Source: Rhizobium indicum (GTDB taxonomy: Bacteria; Pseudomonadota; Alphaproteobacteria; Rhizobiales; Rhizobiaceae). Taken from it: a stretch of 64,000 nt of DNA. The stretch's first letter is position 1. Every line of letters begins with the position of its first letter. The stretch spans positions 2,746,501-2,810,500 of the forward strand of contig NZ_CP054021.1 in assembly GCF_005862305.2 (NCBI RefSeq), in the 5' to 3' direction. Below, one piece after another: positions 35,739 through 46,300 of the stretch. The notes beneath the pieces were generated by a model. It did not search any database, had not been told where the DNA came from, and saw only the letters and a list, made by a program, of their open reading frames with translations. Made by a program: the position numbers and the translations under genes.

Positions 35739-36797
35739 ATGCAATTCGTATTTGATGGTCACAACGACGTTCTCCTTCGACTCTGGACACATTCAAAAGA
35801 TGGCAGCGACCCGATCGCGGAATTCGCAGACGGCACGACGGTCGGCCATATCGATGCGCATCGGGCTAGAGAGGGCGGTCTTTCAGGCGGTCTCTGCGCC
35901 ATCTATATTCCTTCAGGCGATCTCGTCTTCGCCGATCCGGATGCCGATGGCCGCTATATGACGCCGATGGCGGCCCCTCTCGATCCGCTGCCTTCGCTTG
36001 CCATCGCCAATGAAATGGCGGCGATCGCGCTGCGGCTCGACCAGGCCGGCGCCTGGCGGCTCTGCCGGACGGTGAAGGATATCCGCGGCGCCATGGCGGA
36101 CGACATTTTCGCCGCCGTCATGCATATGGAAGGCTGCGAGGCGATCGGCGCCGATCTCTCGGCGCTGGAGGTGTTCTATGCGGCAGGGCTGCGGTCGCTC
36201 GGTCCGGTCTGGAGCCGGCACAATGTCTTCGGTCACGGCGTACCCTTCGCCTTCCCGATGTCGCCGGATACGGCGCCCGGCCTCACCGATGCCGGCTTCG
36301 CGCTGGTCAGGGAATGCAATCGTCTCGGTATCCTGATCGACCTTGCCCATATCACCGAGAAGGGTTTCTGGGACGTGGCGAAGAAGACGGACCAGCCGCT
36401 GGTCGCCAGCCATTCCAATGCCCACGCCCTGACGCCGGTCGCGCGCAACCTGACGGACAGGCAGCTCGATGCGATCCGCGAAAGCCGCGGGCTCGTCGGC
36501 ATCAATTATGCCACCGCCATGCTGCGTGCCGATGGCCGCTCGGACAGCGATACGCCGCTTGCCGACATGATCCGCCACATCGACTATCTTGTGAACCGCA
36601 TCGGCATCGACTGCGTGGCGCTCGGATCGGACTTCGACGGGGCCACCATTCCCGAGGAAATCGGTGATGCAGCCGGTAATCAGAAGCTGATTGCCGCTCT
36701 CAGAGAGGTTGGCTATGCTGACGCCGACCTGGCAAAACTTGCCCGTGAAAACTGGCTTCGCATTCTGGCTCAGGCTTGGCGGGAGGACCACGCCTAA
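35739..36797 (+). CDS. Membrane dipeptidase-type zinc hydrolase (M19)
   Basis: A 352-aa M19 family dipeptidase (renal-dipeptidase-like). Metal-binding HND in FDGHNDVLLRLW, the bridging Glu in MHMEGCEAIG, then HITEKGF and VASHSNAHAL, and LGSDFDGATIP at the end. Members hydrolyse dipeptides, including those with a D-residue at the second position. No signal peptide is seen, so probably cytoplasmic. It precedes a dipeptide ABC importer by 37 nt, so imported dipeptides may be its substrate. Confidence 0.9.
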   Translation: MQFVFDGHNDVLLRLWTHSKDGSDPIAEFADGTTVGHIDAHRAREGGLSGGLCAIYIPSGDLVFADPDADGRYMTPMAAPLDPLPSLAIANEMAAIALRLDQAGAWRLCRTVKDIRGAMADDIFAAVMHMEGCEAIGADLSALEVFYAAGLRSLGPVWSRHNVFGHGVPFAFPMSPDTAPGLTDAGFALVRECNRLGILIDLAHITEKGFWDVAKKTDQPLVASHSNAHALTPVARNLTDRQLDAIRESRGLVGINYATAMLRADGRSDSDTPLADMIRHIDYLVNRIGIDCVALGSDFDGATIPEEIGDAAGNQKLIAALREVGYADADLAKLARENWLRILAQAWREDHA

Positions 36798-36834
36798 GCC
36801 TTTCGTATCCAATCAAAAAACAGGGGAACAGACC

Positions 36835-38478
36835 ATGATGATGACCAAGCTCAACCGCAATTTCCGCATGCTTTCCGCGGGAGCTGCGCTTTCACTGCTG
36901 ATGATGGCCGCATCCTCGGCCTTTGCCGAGACGCCGAAGGATACGCTGGTCGAAGGCTTCGCCATCGACGACATCATCACGATGGATCCGGGCGAGGCTT
37001 TCGAGCTTTCGACGGCCGAAATCACCACCAACAGCTACAGCCTGCTCGTCCGTCTCGACATGGACGACACGTCCAAGGTGAAGGGCGATCTGGCCGAGAG
37101 CTGGAGCGTTTCCGATGACGGCCTTACCTATACGTTCAAGCTGAAGTCAGGCCTGAAATTCGCCTCCGGCAACCCGATCACCGCCGAAGACGTCGCTTAT
37201 TCGTTCGAGCGTGCCGTCAAGCTCGACAAGAGCCCGGCCTTCATCCTCACCCAGTTCGGCCTGACCGGCGACAACGTCACGGAAAAGGCCAAGGCGGCCG
37301 ATGCCGGCACCTTCGTCTTCACGGTCGACAAGGCCTATGCACCGAGTTTCGTGCTCAACTGCCTGACGGCAACCGTCGCTTCCGTCGTCGACAAGAAGCT
37401 GGTGCTGGAGCATGTGAAGGCGGTGACGCCCGATGCCGACCACAAATACGACAACGACTTCGGCAATGAATGGCTGAAGACCGGCTATGCCGGCTCGGGT
37501 CCCTATAAGATGCGCGAATGGCGCGCCAACGAAGTCGTCGTGCTGGAGCGCAACGACAATTATTATGGCGACAAGGCAAAGCTCAACCGCGTCATCTACC
37601 GCTACATGAAGGAAAGCGCTGCCCAACGCCTGGCGCTCGAAGCCGGTGATATCGATATCGCCCGTAATCTCGAGCCGGGCGATATCGACGCGGTTTCGAA
37701 GAATGCCGATCTGGCGACAACGAGTGCGCCGAAGGGCACGATCTATTATGTCAGCCTGAACAACAAGAACGAGAACCTGAAGAAGCCGGAAGTCCAGGAA
37801 GCCTTCAAATATCTGGTCGATTACGATGCGATCGGCGCAACGCTGATCAAGGGTATCGGCGAGATCCATCAGACCTTCCTGCCAAAGGGTCAGCTCGGCG
37901 CACTCGACGAGAATCCCTACAAGCTCGATGTCGCCAAGGCCAAGGAACTGCTGGCCAAGGCCGGCGTACCCGACGGTTTCTCGATCACGATGGACGTGCG
38001 CAACAGCCAACCGGTGACTGGTATCGCCGAATCCATGCAGCAGACGCTGGCGCAGGCCGGCGTGAAGATGGAAATCATCCCCGGCGACGGCAAGCAGACG
38101 CTGACCAAGTACCGCGCCCGTACCCATGACATGTATATCGGCCAATGGGGTTCGGACTATTTCGACCCGAATTCCAATGCCGACACCTTTACCGGCAATC
38201 CTGACAATTCCGATGCCGGCACGGTGAAGACGCTCGCATGGCGCAACACCTGGGAAGCGCCGGAGCTCGACAAGCAAGCCAAGGCAGCACTTCTGGAACG
38301 CGACGCTGCCAAGCGCGCCGCCATATATCAGGACATCCAGAAGAAGTATCTGGCAAACAGCCCCTTCGTCTTCATCTTCCAGCAAACCGAGGTGGCCGGC
38401 TACCGCAAGAGCGTGAAGGACTTCAAGCTGGGTCCGAGCTTCGACACCAATTTCGTCGGTCCGATCGCCAAGGAATAG
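36835..38478 (+). CDS. Dipeptide/oligopeptide ABC transporter binding protein
   Basis: A 547-aa periplasmic SBP family 5 protein (DppA/OppA class). Signal peptide 1-31 (MSAGAALSLLMMAASSAFAE style), then LAESWSVSDDGLTYTFKLKSGLKFASGNPITAEDVAYSFERAV, the family motif. ATG chosen after CAGGGGAACAGACC; a frame of 48 further upstream codons lies over the dipeptidase end. Starts a five-gene importer dppABCDF-like unit. Confidence 0.92.
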   Translation: MMMTKLNRNFRMLSAGAALSLLMMAASSAFAETPKDTLVEGFAIDDIITMDPGEAFELSTAEITTNSYSLLVRLDMDDTSKVKGDLAESWSVSDDGLTYTFKLKSGLKFASGNPITAEDVAYSFERAVKLDKSPAFILTQFGLTGDNVTEKAKAADAGTFVFTVDKAYAPSFVLNCLTATVASVVDKKLVLEHVKAVTPDADHKYDNDFGNEWLKTGYAGSGPYKMREWRANEVVVLERNDNYYGDKAKLNRVIYRYMKESAAQRLALEAGDIDIARNLEPGDIDAVSKNADLATTSAPKGTIYYVSLNNKNENLKKPEVQEAFKYLVDYDAIGATLIKGIGEIHQTFLPKGQLGALDENPYKLDVAKAKELLAKAGVPDGFSITMDVRNSQPVTGIAESMQQTLAQAGVKMEIIPGDGKQTLTKYRARTHDMYIGQWGSDYFDPNSNADTFTGNPDNSDAGTVKTLAWRNTWEAPELDKQAKAALLERDAAKRAAIYQDIQKKYLANSPFVFIFQQTEVAGYRKSVKDFKLGPSFDTNFVGPIAKE

Positions 38479-38496
38479 TCCGGCAGGATTGGTCGC

Positions 38497-39564
38497 TTGA
38501 GCACCGTCGAAACAACGCAGGAGGCGCGGCCCCGAAAGGGCCGTGCTAGGGCCTTTGCAAAGGCGTTAGGGCGGTTTCTGTTTGCCGCCGTCACCACCTA
38601 TCTCGGCCTTCTGGCCGTCACCTTTTTCATCGGCCGCGTCGTGCCGATCGATCCCGTGCTCGCCATCCTCGGCGACCGCGCGCCCAACCATGTCGTCGAG
38701 CGCGTACGCCAGGAAATGGGCTTCAATCTGCCGCTCTATCAGCAGTTCTTCATCTATATCAAAGGCATCCTGTCCGGTGACTTCGGCAATTCGGTGCTGA
38801 CGACCAATCCTGTGATGGTCGATATCCGCCGTGTCCTGCCGGCGACAATCGAGCTCGCAACGCTCGGAACGATCATCGGCGCCGTTGTCGGCGTACCGCT
38901 CGGCGTTCTCGCCGCCGTGCGCCGCGGCAGCATTGTCGACCAGGTGGTGCGCGTCGTCGGCCTCATCGGTTATTCGGTGCCGATCTTCTGGCTGGCGCTG
39001 ATCTCGCTCGTCATCTTCTATGCGCGACTGCGCTGGGTGGCCTTTCCCGGCCGCATCGACATCGTCTTCGAATATACGTTCACGCCGATCACCGGCCTCT
39101 ACCTGCTCGACAGCGCCTGGCAGGGGCAATGGGATGTCTTCTATGATGTCTTCCGCCACATCATCCTGCCGGCCTCGCTGCTCGGCTATTTCTCGCTCGC
39201 CTATATCAGCCGCATGACGCGCAGCTTCATGCTGAACGAGCTTTCCCAGGAATATATCGTTGCCGCCCGCGCCAAAGGGCTTTCGGAAACGCGGGTGATC
39301 TGGGGCCATGCGCTACGCAATGCCGCTGTGCCGCTCGTCACCGTGATTGCGCTTTCCTATGCCGGCCTGCTCGAAGGATCGGTGTTGACCGAGACCGTTT
39401 TTTCCTGGCCGGGCATCGGGCTCTACATCACCAATTCGCTGCAGAACGCCGATATGAACGCCGTGCTCGGCGGCACGATCGTCATCGGTACGGTCTTCAT
39501 CGGCATCAACCTTCTGTCCGATCTTCTCTACCGGACGCTTGATCCGAGGACGCGAAACCGATGA
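38497..39564 (+). CDS. Dipeptide ABC transporter permease (DppB type)
   Basis: A 355-aa permease with six hydrophobic segments; FFIGRVVPIDPVLAILGD at the N-terminus, GVPLGVLAAVRRGSIVD, and the EAA-like loop YIVAARAKGLSETRVIWGHALRNA. TTG start with AGGATTGG upstream. It overlaps the next permease by ATGA. Confidence 0.92.
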   Translation: MSTVETTQEARPRKGRARAFAKALGRFLFAAVTTYLGLLAVTFFIGRVVPIDPVLAILGDRAPNHVVERVRQEMGFNLPLYQQFFIYIKGILSGDFGNSVLTTNPVMVDIRRVLPATIELATLGTIIGAVVGVPLGVLAAVRRGSIVDQVVRVVGLIGYSVPIFWLALISLVIFYARLRWVAFPGRIDIVFEYTFTPITGLYLLDSAWQGQWDVFYDVFRHIILPASLLGYFSLAYISRMTRSFMLNELSQEYIVAARAKGLSETRVIWGHALRNAAVPLVTVIALSYAGLLEGSVLTETVFSWPGIGLYITNSLQNADMNAVLGGTIVIGTVFIGINLLSDLLYRTLDPRTRNR

Positions 39565-40496
39565 CGGCCAATGCCAGCCCATCTCCTGCGATGAGCCGCC
39601 GCGAATGGCTGCTTTCCGACCGGCCGCAATCGCGCCTGCAAGCCCGCCTCGGCCGCACTTATGTCACCTGGCGGCAGTTCACGGCAAACAGGCTCGCGGT
39701 CGTCGGCCTGCTGATCATCGTGGCGCTGCTTTTCATCGCCGCCTTTGCCGATGTGCTCGCCACGCATAATCCCGTTGTCGGCGATCTGCGCAATGCTCGG
39801 CTGCTGCCGCCCGGCACGGGGGGATTCTGGCTCGGTTCGGATGATCAGGGCCGTGATATCTATTCGCGGCTGATCTACGGATCGCGATTGACGTTGCTCG
39901 TCGTCGTGCTCGTCGCCGTCATCTCCGCGCCGGTCGGCCTGATTGTCGGCACGGTCTCCGGTTATGCCGGAGGCTGGGTGGATGCGACGCTGATGCGCAT
40001 CACCGATATCTTCCTCGCCTTTCCGAAGCTGGTGCTGGCGCTCGCCTTTGTCGCAGCCCTCGGTCCCGGCATCCAGAACGCGATCATCGCCATCGCCATT
40101 ACATCGTGGCCGCCCTATGCTCGCATTGCGCGCGCCGAGACGCTGACGGTCCGGCGGTCGGACTATATTTCGGCGGTGAGGCTGATGGGCGCCTCGCCGC
40201 TTCGCATTATCGTGCGGCATGTCATGCCGCTCTGCATTTCCTCGCTGATCGTGCGTGTGACGCTCGACATGGCGGGCATCATCCTGACGGCGGCCGGTCT
40301 CGGTTTCCTAGGCCTGGGGGCGCAGCCGCCGCTGCCAGAATGGGGTGCGATGATCGCCTCGGGACGGCGCTTCATCCTCGATCAATGGTGGGTCGCGGCG
40401 ATGCCCGGCATCGCCATCCTCATCGTCAGCCTCGGCTTCAATCTTCTCGGCGACGGCCTGCGCGACGCGCTCGATCCGAAGGAGAGCGGCCAATGA
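39561..40496 (+). CDS. Dipeptide ABC transporter permease (DppC type)
   Basis: A 311-aa permease, partner of the DppB-type gene: GSDDQGRDIYSRLIYGSRLTLLV, RITDIFLAFPKLVLALAFVAALG, and the EAA loop YISAVRLMGASPLRIIVRHVMP. ATGA overlap on both sides shows tight coupling. Confidence 0.92.
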   Translation: MTANASPSPAMSRREWLLSDRPQSRLQARLGRTYVTWRQFTANRLAVVGLLIIVALLFIAAFADVLATHNPVVGDLRNARLLPPGTGGFWLGSDDQGRDIYSRLIYGSRLTLLVVVLVAVISAPVGLIVGTVSGYAGGWVDATLMRITDIFLAFPKLVLALAFVAALGPGIQNAIIAIAITSWPPYARIARAETLTVRRSDYISAVRLMGASPLRIIVRHVMPLCISSLIVRVTLDMAGIILTAAGLGFLGLGAQPPLPEWGAMIASGRRFILDQWWVAAMPGIAILIVSLGFNLLGDGLRDALDPKESGQ

Positions 40497-41326
40497 CCAC
40501 ACTTCTAACCGTGGACAAACTCAAGGTCAGCTACCCCACGCGCACCGGCGTGATCGAGGCCGTGCGCGGCGTCTCCTTCACGCTCGGCAAGGAAAGGCTC
40601 GGCATCGTCGGCGAATCCGGTTCCGGCAAGTCGCAGACCGGACGGGCGATCATGGGCCTAACGCCGAAACACGGTATCGTCACGGCCGACAGGCTTAATT
40701 TCAACGGCATCGATCTCATCAATGCGTCTGCCGGCGAAAGGCGCAGGCTGCGCGGCAAGCGCATCGCCATGATCCTGCAGGATCCGAAATATTCGCTCGA
40801 TCCCGTCATGTCGATCGGACGGCAGATCTGCGAAACGCTGCGCACGCATGAGAAGGTCGGCAAGGCGGAGGCGCGCGATCGCGCGCTCGCCATGCTGGAA
40901 GCGGTGCAGATCCGCGATCCGAAACGTGTCTTCGACCTGCATCCGCACGAGGTTTCGGGCGGCATGGGGCAGCGTGCGATGATCGCCATGATGCTGATTG
41001 CCGGGCCTGAACTGCTGATTGCCGACGAGCCGACCTCGGCGCTTGACGTGACGGTGCAACTCGATGTGCTGCGGATCATGGACAGGCTGGTGTCCGAGCG
41101 CGGCATGGGGCTGATCTTCGTCTCCCACGATCTGAGGCTGGTCTCCTCCTTTTGCGACCGCGTCATCGTCATGTATGCCGGCAAGGTCGTCGAGGAGCTG
41201 GCGGCGGCCGATCTCAAACATGCGCAGCATCCCTATACACAGGGGCTGCTGAACTGCATGCCCGAGATCGGCGCGAACCGTCATCCTTTGCCGGTGCTCG
41301 ACCGCAAGCCGGAGTGGGCGGCATGA
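40493..41326 (+). CDS. Dipeptide ABC transporter ATP-binding protein (DppD type)
   Basis: A 277-aa ATPase with Walker A GESGSGKSQ, Q-loop ILQDPKYSLDPVMSIG, signature VSGGMGQRAMIAMML, Walker B LLIADEPTSALDV, and the C-terminal HPYTQGLLNCMPE typical of peptide importers. Signature deviates (SGGMGQ). Starts on ATGA overlap. Confidence 0.92.
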   Translation: MTTLLTVDKLKVSYPTRTGVIEAVRGVSFTLGKERLGIVGESGSGKSQTGRAIMGLTPKHGIVTADRLNFNGIDLINASAGERRRLRGKRIAMILQDPKYSLDPVMSIGRQICETLRTHEKVGKAEARDRALAMLEAVQIRDPKRVFDLHPHEVSGGMGQRAMIAMMLIAGPELLIADEPTSALDVTVQLDVLRIMDRLVSERGMGLIFVSHDLRLVSSFCDRVIVMYAGKVVEELAAADLKHAQHPYTQGLLNCMPEIGANRHPLPVLDRKPEWAA

Positions 41327-42072
41327 GCGCAGCTCTCGAGATCGACGATCTCAGCGTCGTTTACGACCATTTTCATGCGCTGAAGGATGTCAGCATTACT
41401 GTCGAACGCGGCGAATCCTTTGGTCTCGTCGGCGAGTCCGGCTCGGGAAAATCGACCTTGCTGCGGGCCGTTGCCGGACTTGCGCCGATCAGCGGCGGCG
41501 CGATCAACATCGATGGCGAGGCGCTGAAAGGTTCGAAGCGCAGCAAAGTCTTCTATCGACGCGTGCAAATGGTCTTCCAGGATCCTTATGGTTCGCTGCA
41601 TCCGCGCCAGACGATCGATCGGCTTCTGCTCGAACCGCTTGCGATCCACGGCATCGCCGACAGCGAGAAGCGGATCGCCCGCGCGCTGGACGAGGTCGGC
41701 CTCGGCAATGGTTTCCGTTTCCGCTACCCGCATCAGCTCTCCGGCGGCCAGCGCCAGCGCGTGGCGATCGCTCGGGCGCTGATCGTGGAACCGTCGATCC
41801 TGCTGCTCGACGAGCCGACATCGGCGCTCGACGCCTCGGTGCAGGCCGAGGTGCTGAACCTGCTGGAAGAGATCCGACGCGACCGCAAGCTCACCTTCGT
41901 GATGGTCAGCCATGATCTCGGGGTCGTCACCCATATGTGTGAAAGGCTCGCCGTGATGCGCAACGGCGCCGTCGTCGAGCGGCTGAGCTCGCAAGAACTG
42001 GCGCAAGGCGCGGTTCACGAGGAATATACGAGAAATTTGATGATCGCGAGCAAGGGTTTCGTCAAAGCCTGA
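41323..42072 (+). CDS. Dipeptide ABC transporter ATP-binding protein (DppF type)
   Basis: A 249-aa ATPase: Walker A GESGSGKST, Q-loop MVFQDPYGSLHPRQTIDRLL, signature LSGGQRQRVAIARALI, Walker B ILLLDEPTSALDAS. Shorter than usual DppF, as its C-terminus stops soon after the switch histidine region without the iron-sulphur-like or oligopeptide extension. ATGA-coupled to the gene before. Last gene of the operon. Confidence 0.92.
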   Translation: MSAALEIDDLSVVYDHFHALKDVSITVERGESFGLVGESGSGKSTLLRAVAGLAPISGGAINIDGEALKGSKRSKVFYRRVQMVFQDPYGSLHPRQTIDRLLLEPLAIHGIADSEKRIARALDEVGLGNGFRFRYPHQLSGGQRQRVAIARALIVEPSILLLDEPTSALDASVQAEVLNLLEEIRRDRKLTFVMVSHDLGVVTHMCERLAVMRNGAVVERLSSQELAQGAVHEEYTRNLMIASKGFVKA

Positions 42073-42234
42073 AAGTCAATCTTTTCAAACCGTTGAAAAG
42101 AAAAGACCGGCAGCGGTGTTAAGGATAATGCTTCCCTAAAAGACGACCATTCAGCTAGACTATTGACAGCTGCCTCGCTTCTGTCATGATCCCGTTAACG
42201 ATTGTTAGCTTTCGTGATCGATGGAGGTTGATGC

Positions 42235-42423
42235 ATGTTCTTTCTCGGTGGGATGACCATGGGTTACCTCGATCCTCCTGTTCGAGCCGATCGCCGGGAA
42301 CAGATTTCGGCATCCATTCCTGCGGAAAAGGACCGTCGGCTGATCGAGACTTCCTCCAACCCGTCGCAGAACGAGAACGCCGTCGAGCGCTCGTTGATCT
42401 GGGCATGGCGCACGCTCTGCTAA
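42235..42423 (+). CDS. Hypothetical 62-aa protein
   Basis: Starts MFFLGGMTMGYLDPPVRADRR after a good ribosome site (GGAGG, 7 nt). Ends VERSLIWAWRTLC. No recognised family. A TTGACA at about 42164 suggests its own promoter. It precedes another small gene at 42551. Confidence 0.5.
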   Translation: MFFLGGMTMGYLDPPVRADRREQISASIPAEKDRRLIETSSNPSQNENAVERSLIWAWRTLC

Positions 42424-42550
42424 AAGGGCTGGTTGAATTTTCTCTTCCGCTCGCTCTAGACGGAAATTTATCTCTACCTACTTGATAGAGAAAGTAAGAA
42501 TATAAACGCGAGCCGCACAACCGGCCGCACGAGAACAACGGAGGCGACAT

Positions 42551-42715
42551 ATGGCAGATCTGGGTATTTCGCATGCTCACGTGAACCAGTATGGTTCCGT
42601 ACCGACTAAGAAGCCGCTTACCACACGCCACAGGCTTCAGACGATGCTCCACGGCGCGATCTTCACTGCAGCATTCCTGTTCGTCGTAGCCATGGTTTGC
42701 GGCGTCGTCGGATAA
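42551..42715 (+). CDS. Small single-span membrane protein, 54 aa
   Basis: Reads MADLGISHAHVNQYGSVPTK followed by a basic stretch and a hydrophobic C-terminal segment (IFTAAFLFVVAMVCGVVG, about 36-54), so it should be a tail-anchored or single-span inner-membrane protein. It has a strong ribosome site (GGAGG, 7 nt). Function unknown. Confidence 0.6.
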   Translation: MADLGISHAHVNQYGSVPTKKPLTTRHRLQTMLHGAIFTAAFLFVVAMVCGVVG

Positions 42716-43363
42716 TCCGGCCTGAGCAAGCGTCGGCAGATGCCGGCGCTGCGGCGGTTTCCGCCTTTATTGAATTTCGGAACATTTAATTTGTCTCGGC
42801 ATTCTCCTGGCACTCGAATGTCAAAGGGAGAATGGTCACGAGAGGCATTTTGGCATGGCGATCGGCATTCCGATCCCCATCATTCTTCCGTACTTTTTTT
42901 CACGCCATCCAAAACACGCCCGAGCGATCTTGATCTCAAACGGAAGCGGCGTGGGTCACAAGCCGTCCAAACCGCCGCCACGCATGGTCAGGCGCTCATG
43001 CGTCTTTCGTTTTTCTGAAATCGAAGAGCTCTTGCCTTGTCGGAACCAGGTGCCGGCATTTTCGTTATTTCCACCGCCCAGACAAGCTCGCCGGGCCGCG
43101 GCGCATGTCTCTTGACTTGAATTTTCCCGAGGGTGTCCAAATTTTCGACATGGCTTTCGCGCAGAGGGTATCGATGGTCTTGATCCCGTCGGGTCACGTC
43201 CTGATCAGGGCGTAGCCCGTTTGTATTGCTTGGCCCGAGTGTCGTTCACCCCGGCTTCATCGATCTTTGAAGAATAGGGCCCCGTTCATGTAGCAGTCAT
43301 GATAAGCAGTGCAAAAGGCTGAGCAAAACAGCCATAACTTCGTTTGGATCCAGAACCGAACCC
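42716..43363. other. Long leader region before ndvB
   Basis: About 650 bp without a convincing gene. An 86-codon frame at 42855-43115 lacks family features. A hairpin AGCGTCGGC/GCCGGCGCT (42728-42750) followed by TTTATT may end the small-gene transcript. A TTGACT near 43112 might be part of the ndvB promoter; no clear -10 was found. The long spacing suggests regulation of ndvB in the 5' region. Confidence 0.45.
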
Positions 43364-46300
43364 ATGTCTATTTCTCATCTTTCTCCGAGCCTTCCGCGCG
43401 AACCCGATATGAAGCAGATCGATCACAACGGTTCGATCCGTTCGACCTATCTGTCGATCGAGGACATCAAGGCGATGGGCGATGCGGTCGCCCGCAACGG
43501 CGTCGACCAGCTGCCGGCTTTCGCCCCCTTCGATTTCTTTGCGCGCCATAAGGAAAACGAGAAGGAAATCCTGCGCGTCTACCGGACCACGGCGACCGAC
43601 GTCGAGGCCGGCGAGACGATCACGCCGGCGGCAGAATGGCTGCTGGATAATCACTATATCGTCGAAGAGGCGATCCAGGAGGTGCGGCGCGACTTCCCCC
43701 GGCGATTCTATCGCGAATTGCCGACCATGGTCGTCGGCGGCGTCGAGGTGCCGCGCACCCTCGTACTTGCCTGGCTCTATGTCGCCCATACCCACAGCAC
43801 GATCTCGCAGGAAAGTCTGACGGCGCTGGTCGACGGCTTCCAGGCCAGCGAGACGCTGAGGATCGGCGAACTCTGGGCGTTGCCCTCTCTCGTGCGCTAC
43901 GTGCTCGTGGAAAACCTTCGCCGTATTTCGAGCCGCGTCGAAGCCAGCCGCCGGCTGCGCCGCCGCGCCAACGAGGCGGCCGACGAATTGGTGCGCCTGA
44001 CCGATCCGGCCGGGGCGGCCGCCTATCTGAAGACGCTGGAACCGCTTGCCGAGGACAATACCTTCTCGACGCAGTTCCTCTATCGCTTGCGCGACGGCTC
44101 GCAGACGTCGAGCCTGGCGATCACCTGGCTTGACGAGCGGTTGGAAGAGCTCGGCCGCAACACCGAAGAGGCGACCACGGCCGAACACAGCCGGCTCTCT
44201 TCTGGCAACGTGACGATGGGCAACATCATCCGCAGCCTTCGCGAGATCGATGATGCCGAATGGTCGGTCTGGGTCGAGCAGGTCAGCCATGTCGACAAGC
44301 TGCTCTGGGAGCATTCGGATTACGGCATCCTCGATTCCGGCTCGCGCAACAAATATCGCAAGCAGATCGAGAAGCTGGCCAAGCGCTCGCCGCTGTCGGA
44401 AATGGAAATCGCCCAGCTGGCGCTCGACATGACCGATGCCGCCAAGGCCTCCGACGAGCCGCAGCCGCATGAGCCGAATGTCGGCGGCTTCCTGTCGGGC
44501 GCGCAGCGGCCGAAGCTCGAGGCGCGGGCGAATTATCGCCCGACGGTCACCCAGCATTTCGTGCGCGCTGTGCGCCGGTTCAACTGGCTGGCGATTGCCG
44601 TGCCCGTCATGCTGCTGACGGTTATCGCCATGGCGATCGTCGGCAAGTTCATGGCGAATGCCGGCATGGGTGCGGTCGAAATCGCCCTGCTGCTGATCAT
44701 GTTCTCGGTGCCGGCGTCGGAAGGGGCGACAGGCCTCTTCAACACCTTGCTGTCCTTCTTCGTGACGCCGGCGCGCCTCGTCGGTTACGAGTTCAAGGAA
44801 GGCATTCCGGAAGATGCGCGCACGCTGCTCGTCGTGCCCTGCCTGATCTCGAACCGCGACAGTGTCGACGACCACGTACGCAATCTCGAGGTCCATTATC
44901 TCGCCAATCCGCGCGGCGAGATCTATTTCGCGATGCTGAGCGACTGGCCAGACAGCGACGTCGAGGAAACGCCTGCCGATCTCGAGGTTCTCGATTATGC
45001 CAGGCGCGAAATCGCCAATCTCTCCGCTCGTTATGCCTATGACGGCAAGACGCGTTTCTATCTGTTGCATCGCCGCCGCCTCTACAATCCCTCGGAAGGC
45101 GTCTGGATGGGCTGGGAACGCAAGCGCGGCAAGCTGCATGAGCTGAACATGCTTCTGCGCGGCGACCGCGACACGACCTACCTGCCGGGCGCCAATACCG
45201 TGCCGGCCAATGTGCAATATGTCATGACGCTCGATGCCGATACGCGCCTGATGCGCGATGCCGTCACCAAGCTCGTCGGCAAGCTCTATCATCCGATCAA
45301 CCGCCCGGTCATCAACCCGAAAACCGGCCGCGTCGAAAGTGGCTATGGCGTGCTGCAGCCGCGTGTCACCCCGTCGCTGACGACGGGCAAGGACGCGTCG
45401 GTCTTCCAGCGCGTCTTTTCGATCAACCGCGGCCTCGATCCTTATGTCTTCACCGTTTCCGACGTCTATCAGGATCTCGCCGGCGAAGGCACCTTCACCG
45501 GCAAGGGCCTTTACCATGTCGATGCCTTCGAAGCGTCGCTGAAGGGCCGGATCGACGAGAACTCCGTGCTCAGCCACGATCTTCTCGAAGGTTCGATGGC
45601 GCGTTGCGCGCTCGTCACAGATCTCGAACTGGTGGAGGATTTCCCGATCCGCTATGAGGTGGAAACCTCGCGCCAGCATCGCTGGGCGCGTGGCGACTGG
45701 CAGCTTCTCCCCTACATGTTCAATCCGAAATACGGCGTCACGGCACTCGGCCGCTGGAAGATGTTCGACAATCTGCGCCGCTCGCTGACGCCGATCGCCT
45801 GGTTCTTCGCCTCGGTGCTCGGCTGGTATTTCATGGGGCCGCTCGGCGCGCTCATCTGGCAGATTCTGCTGATCTTCTGCCTCTTCGTCGCGCCGACACT
45901 GTCGCTCATAAACGGCATCATCCCGCGCACCAGCGATATCATTGCCCGCGCTCATCTCTATACGGTCTGGGCCGATATCACGGCCGCCAATGCGCAGGTT
46001 GCGCTGCGCATCGTCTTCATCGCCGATTCGGCTTGCATGATGGCGGATGCGATCGGCCGTTCGCTCTACCGCCTGTTCGTCAGCCGCAAGCTGATGCTGC
46101 AATGGCGGACCGCCGCCAGCGTTCAGGCCGGCGGCCAGGGCACGTTGATCTCCTACTACAAGGCGATGTGGCATGCACCGGCGCTGGCTCTGCTGGCACT
46201 CGGTTTCGCAGCCCTTCCCGGCGACAACGCCTTCCTCGTCGGCATTCCCTTCGCGCTGCTGTGGATATTATCGCCGGTTGTCGCCTGGTATGTCAGCCAG

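Noticed and set aside
42081..42100. CTTTTCAA/TTGAAAAG hairpin after the dipeptide importer
   Set aside because: Short, AT-rich, without a U-tract; not listed as a terminator.
42855..43115. 86-codon frame before ndvB starting MAIGIPIPIILPYFFS
   Set aside because: Weak GAGAGG ribosome site only, low-complexity C-terminus and no known family; kept as non-coding.
43286..46174. 962-codon minus-strand open frame opposite ndvB
   Set aside because: Long antisense frames are expected opposite GC-rich genes; the sequence is Arg/Asp/His-rich and not protein-like, while ndvB is unmistakable.
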